This document shows positions 60,953-64,000 of a stretch of 64,000 bases of DNA, one piece after another. Position 1 is the stretch's first letter; every line of letters starts with the position of its first letter. The notes under the pieces are model-generated. The model was given only the letters and a program-made list of their open reading frames with translations, was not told where the DNA came from and did no database searches. The position numbers and the translations under genes are program-made. This DNA comes from Methanoregulaceae archaeon UBA467 (GTDB lineage Archaea > Halobacteriota > Methanomicrobia > Methanomicrobiales > Methanospirillaceae): NCBI GenBank assembly GCA_002503825.1, contig DASP01000014.1:62001-126000 (forward strand), in the 5' to 3' direction.

Positions 60953-61170
60953 CATGATCGTATGCAACAGCCCTTTGCACAGCGCAATAAACCGTTGATA
61001 CGATAACTGTTACCGCCAGATAATTTTAATCAAAAGATCGTGCAGGAAAACAGGCTTTAAAAGAGTTTAATATTTATGGTTCATGTACGGGACAAAAACC
61101 TGTTCAATACATGACATAGCCGGGGTATGCTAAAAAGCCTGACACGAAGTCCCGGATATCCGGCGGATTA

Positions 61171-61569
61171 TTAATGTTCACCTGATACCCAGCGTGAACC
61201 ATCTGCAAGCAGTTCCTTCTTCCAGATAGGAACTGTCTCCTTTATCCGGTCAATGATGAACTCACATGCTTCAAAGGCTGCTTTCCGGTGCCCGGCCCCG
61301 ACCAGTATGCATACAATCGGGTCTGTTACGTCAAGAAGCCCTATCCGGTGAATAATTTCCACAGATTTGATATCAAACCTTTCCATCGCCTCGTCGCGTA
61401 TCAGTGTCAGCTCCCTGACCGCCACTTCTTCGTAGGCCTCAAGCTCAATACACCTGATACCGTCATCCCTGACCGTGCCAAGAAACGTGACGATTGCACC
61501 TGTATCAGGACTGACTGACTTTTGTGTGAGTGCTCCAATATCAAAGGAGTCCCGGGTAACACGTATCAT
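61171..61569 (-). CDS. moaE: MoaE, molybdopterin synthase large subunit
   Basis: The 132-residue protein transfers sulfur from MoaD to precursor Z (cyclic pyranopterin monophosphate) to make molybdopterin. Family strings are VTFLGTVRDDG, IHRIGLLDVTDPIVCILVGAGHRKAAFEAC, and the catalytic-lysine region VPIWKKELLADGSRWV. It is the last gene of the moeB-moaD-moaE unit; 17 bases separate it from the moaD stop. It should form the MoaD2-MoaE2 complex with its neighbour. Confidence 0.93.
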   Translation of the reverse strand: MIRVTRDSFDIGALTQKSVSPDTGAIVTFLGTVRDDGIRCIELEAYEEVAVRELTLIRDEAMERFDIKSVEIIHRIGLLDVTDPIVCILVGAGHRKAAFEACEFIIDRIKETVPIWKKELLADGSRWVSGEH

Positions 61570-61586
61570 ATAATTGCATCTCCTGG

Positions 61587-61865
61587 TTAACCGCCTGCGA
61601 CAGGGGGAAGAAGCGCAAGCTCGTCACCCCCGGCGAGGGATCTTGCAGCCCTGTCATCCCCTGAAAGGCGCTTTTTATTGATCAGTATAATAATATAAGG
61701 CCTGATCGTTCCTTCTTCGTTATAGAGCGCTTCCTTACCGCCGGGTACCCGTGCCGCGATCTTTTCCACCGCATCCCCGGTCGTCGAGCCATCCGGGAGA
61801 GTCAGTAAAAATTCTCCTCCAAATAGTTCCCTGAACCGTGCAAATGCTTTTACCTGAATTATCAT
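61587..61865 (-). CDS. moaD: MoaD/ThiS-type sulfur carrier
   Basis: The 92-residue beta-grasp protein ends in the Gly-Gly tail (PPVAGG) that is adenylated and thiocarboxylated by a MoeB/ThiF-type enzyme. ARFRELFGGEFLLTLPDGSTTGDAVEKI is the typical first half and RSLAGGDELALLPP the typical last part. It lies between moeB and moaE, with ATG 61865 18 bases after the moeB stop. The family also covers ThiS-like carriers, but the moaE neighbour favours MoaD. AGAGG-type sequence precedes the ATG. Confidence 0.92.
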   Translation of the reverse strand: MIIQVKAFARFRELFGGEFLLTLPDGSTTGDAVEKIAARVPGGKEALYNEEGTIRPYIIILINKKRLSGDDRAARSLAGGDELALLPPVAGG

Positions 61866-61883
61866 CCTCTTTGCTCCTCTGCC

Positions 61884-62627
61884 TTACCTCAACTGCCTGC
61901 ATTCGCTGCATGCGGGATCCCGTTCTGCCGGTACATATTCTATCGTGGCACTCAGGCCGTCCCAGAGAAGGATCTGCCCGGTGATGAGGCTGCCTCTTGC
62001 GGTGATATATTTAATCACTTCATTTGCCTGTATCATCCCGATGATGCCGGCCGTCGTGCCAATGACAGGCGCCGGCCCGGTGGGCGGGGGATGCGGGAAC
62101 ATGCATTTGAAACATGCCGTCTTTCCCGGGATAATCGTTGCAACCTGGCCGTCGAACCCGCATACTGCACCATGTACAAGGGGGACCGCATTCCTGCACG
62201 CCACCCGGTTGAGGGAATAGCGGGTTGTAAAATTATCGGTGGCATCCACAATAATATCCGCACTCCCCACAAGAGTTCCCGCTGATGAATCATCTATTGT
62301 TGCAGTAATGGCTTCCACGCGGATATGAGGGTTCAATCGCTGTAATCGTTCTTTTACCGCGACACTCTTTTCAGTACCTATTGAGGTCTCGTCAAAAAGT
62401 ACCTGGCGGTTGAGATTTGTTATCTCCACGCGGTCCATGTCAGCAATAACTATCCGGCCAATCCCGGCAGCGGCAAGGTACAGGGCAACAGGACACCCGA
62501 GTCCGCCTGCTCCGGCAATAAACACGGTTGCTTCCCTGAGCCTGGACTGAGCCTCATCTCCGATAAGCATCAACTGCCGTTTATATCGCTCCTTTTCTGC
62601 CGAATCCAACATACCGCTGCTCTTCAT
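61884..62627 (-). CDS. moeB: MoeB/ThiF-type adenylyltransferase
   Basis: The 247-residue protein activates the C-terminus of MoaD with ATP. The nucleotide site is VFIAGAGGLGCPVALYLAAAG, followed by IADMDRVEITNLNRQVLF, the conserved Arg/Asp residues, and VDATDNFTTRYSLN. Two zinc pairs, CFKCMF and CSEC, are present, with a normal C-terminus. It opens the moeB-moaD-moaE unit and its promoter is probably within 62628-62700. ATG 62627 and an in-frame ATG at 62612 are both possible starts. Confidence 0.93.
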   Translation of the reverse strand: MKSSGMLDSAEKERYKRQLMLIGDEAQSRLREATVFIAGAGGLGCPVALYLAAAGIGRIVIADMDRVEITNLNRQVLFDETSIGTEKSVAVKERLQRLNPHIRVEAITATIDDSSAGTLVGSADIIVDATDNFTTRYSLNRVACRNAVPLVHGAVCGFDGQVATIIPGKTACFKCMFPHPPPTGPAPVIGTTAGIIGMIQANEVIKYITARGSLITGQILLWDGLSATIEYVPAERDPACSECRQLR

Positions 62628-63150
62628 ACTCTGCCTGGCTGCCAGTCCCCTGATCGAATTTCCAGGTCATGTGTTTGGGGAATATACTTCATACATTTTT
62701 TCTTTTTGCCTGTTTATCAATCTGTGCAGTGATGCCCTCGCACGTGTGAACTGTAACCTCACGCCTGCGAACACGCCCGTTTAAAAATTCTACCCGGAAT
62801 GAATACGCCAGCAGGAACCCTGAAGGGCGGAATATCACAGGTCTTTGTCCAGACATCGAATCACCGGGTGAAAAATTACAGTTCAGAATAACAAAATCCG
62901 GTCACGATCAGGCCTTTGAGAAACGCGTAAAGAGGGGACGGCAGACTATGGTCTTTCCGGACCCGCTGAAATTCCGGTATGCGGGCAGGGAAAGATCACC
63001 CATAACCTGACGTTCATTTCGGATATTCCCTCGTCTATATACAGTTGAAAACCGTCCTGCTGAGGCATACGGCCATGCCCGTGAAAACATCCGGGACCTG
63101 AATGACCGTTTTTTTCAGAACCGGACAGCGCTCACCTTCGCAGACATTGG
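62628..63150. other. 523-base region without a supported gene
   Basis: Open frames here are short and lack features. The moeB promoter is probably at the left edge. No repeat relative of the MITE-like elements was seen. Confidence 0.4.
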
Positions 63151-63345
63151 TCATTCTATCGCAAACCCGGCTTTCTGAAGGATATAACTGACAATATAGT
63201 ATACGAGGATTAGTACAAGTGCAGATACAATAACTGAAATAACCGGGTTTCCCGTAAAGTTCCGGGAGATATCCCCTGCAAGAAGCCCGCAGATGGCAGA
63301 AAAAAAGAGTGCTGCCAGTGTGAGCGGACGTAAAAGGGTCTTCAT
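63151..63345 (-). CDS. Small two-helix membrane protein
   Basis: The 64-residue protein has two membrane helices, LTLAALFFSAICGLLAG and PVISVIVSALVLILVYYIVSYI. The Asn/Arg-containing link SRNFTGN joins them and a short tail follows. The start MKTLLRPL at ATG 63345 is preferred since the helix follows at once; an in-frame ATG at 63384 would add 13 residues. Function is unknown. It is divergent from the metallo-beta-lactamase gene. Confidence 0.65.
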   Translation of the reverse strand: MKTLLRPLTLAALFFSAICGLLAGDISRNFTGNPVISVIVSALVLILVYYIVSYILQKAGFAIE

Positions 63346-63446
63346 GTCATAGTAATGTATGATCAACCCTTTATTTAGCGACATCCCGCACTACGATCTT
63401 TTTTTTTAACGGGCAGTTATTTCAAATCCATAACAATACTTATCAT

Positions 63447-64000
63447 ATGAATTGTCATTTTCTTGGCACAAACGGCTGGTACGATACTCCTGCCGGCAAT
63501 ACCACCAGTATCCTCCTCGAATCAGATGAAGGCTTTTTTATCCTCGACGCAGGAAACGGAATACAGAGGATGGACCAGTTTGATACGGGGGATATGCCGG
63601 TTCACCTGTTTCTTTCCCATTTTCACCTCGACCACATCATAGGGCTCCACATTCTTAACAAGTTCTGCTTCGGGGGAGGACTGGTCATTCACGGTCCGCC
63701 TGGATTAAAGGCCGCGATGTCATTTTTCTTAAACCCCCCTTTCACAATTTCCCACCGCGATCTCCCGTTCCCGGTTACATTTCATGAACTGGGTGAGAAA
63801 AGTTACAAAAAACCTGTCCCCTTCGAATGCCTGGAATTACTGCACTCCGTGACCTGTTTTGGATACCGCTTCTCTCTCGAAGGGCGGACTATCGCATACT
63901 GCCCGGACACGGGCTATTGCAGAAATGCCGTCATACTCGGAGAGGGAGCAGATCTCCTCATCACCGAATGTGCCTTTCTTCAGGGAATGGAAAATCCGGA
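63447..64000 (+). CDS. Metallo-beta-lactamase fold hydrolase, partial at window end
   Basis: From ATG 63447 the frame stays open to the window end (184 codons seen). The HxHxDH motif SHFHLDHIIGL at residues 57-67 is the zinc site, preceded by FFILDAGNGIQ and followed by an Asp in CPDTGYC, where the second-site ligands are expected. It resembles the RNase Z/PhnP branch of MBL-fold enzymes. No ribosome binding site precedes the ATG, so translation may be leaderless. It was not among the long frames that end in the window because the stop lies beyond it. Confidence 0.85.
   Translation, partial: MNCHFLGTNGWYDTPAGNTTSILLESDEGFFILDAGNGIQRMDQFDTGDMPVHLFLSHFHLDHIIGLHILNKFCFGGGLVIHGPPGLKAAMSFFLNPPFTISHRDLPFPVTFHELGEKSYKKPVPFECLELLHSVTCFGYRFSLEGRTIAYCPDTGYCRNAVILGEGADLLITECAFLQGMENP

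Noticed and set aside
1..64000. tRNA and rRNA genes
   Set aside because: I looked for GGTTCGAATCC-type arms and rRNA-like conserved strings; the few GTTCGAA matches fall inside coding sequence and no cloverleaf was seen. A tRNAscan run would settle it.

Overview
The window looks like a chromosome segment of a methanogenic euryarchaeon, most likely of the Methanomicrobiales (Methanoregula-like). This is inferred from protein families typical of that group (DUF169, DUF2115, DUF2178, DUF432, NosD-, PKD- and PEGA-type surface proteins, a TrmO-like enzyme), from archaeal TATA-like boxes about 35 to 60 bases before many starts, and from GGAG/GGTGA-type ribosome binding sites. No rRNA, tRNA or CRISPR array was found by eye. 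Gene names rest on motif recognition only; no database was searched.

Layout. Positions 1-363 hold the end of a DUF169 gene. Positions 687-12194 form a co-directional DNA-end-processing block: SbcD, SbcC, an AddB-like nuclease with Fe-S-type cysteines, and an AddA-like helicase-nuclease. Positions 12374-19411 carry small single genes: an alpha/beta hydrolase with Cys in place of the nucleophilic Ser, a rubrerythrin-like protein, a STAS protein, an HD hydrolase, a membrane-anchored beta-propeller protein and membrane proteins. Positions 20280-27194 encode a 2304-residue secreted parallel beta-helix protein with an NBR1-type Ig-like domain near its C-terminus. A DUF2178 plus XRE regulator pair follows, then a secreted protein, a PHP phosphoesterase, cardiolipin synthase, a PKD-dockerin protein, a phosphoribosyltransferase, a small exporter, a SpoIIE phosphatase receptor and a chagasin-like inhibitor.

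Positions 40443-53643 mix housekeeping and stress genes: TrmO, a TylF-type methyltransferase, peroxiredoxin, RNase III, a universal stress protein, an MFS exporter, a translationally coupled DUF432-MscS pair, a methyltransferase, pyruvate kinase and a flavodoxin-fold oxidoreductase. Positions 54146-63345 hold an MFS transporter, DUF2115, secreted proteins, PsiE, a PEGA protein, a GNAT, an orphan TrpF and a molybdopterin-type operon (moeB-moaD-moaE). A metallo-beta-lactamase gene runs off the right end.

The most notable unexplained structure is a family of four dispersed intergenic elements of 225-269 bp (14713-14980, 40102-40364, 47100-47324 inverted, 53736-54004). They share terminal inverted repeats of the form GGCTyTGTTGACAyC and a conserved structured core. 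One copy has a perfect 8-bp target duplication. They look like a MITE family, and one copy sits just upstream of the DUF432-MscS pair beside an A5-T11-G9 homopolymer string.
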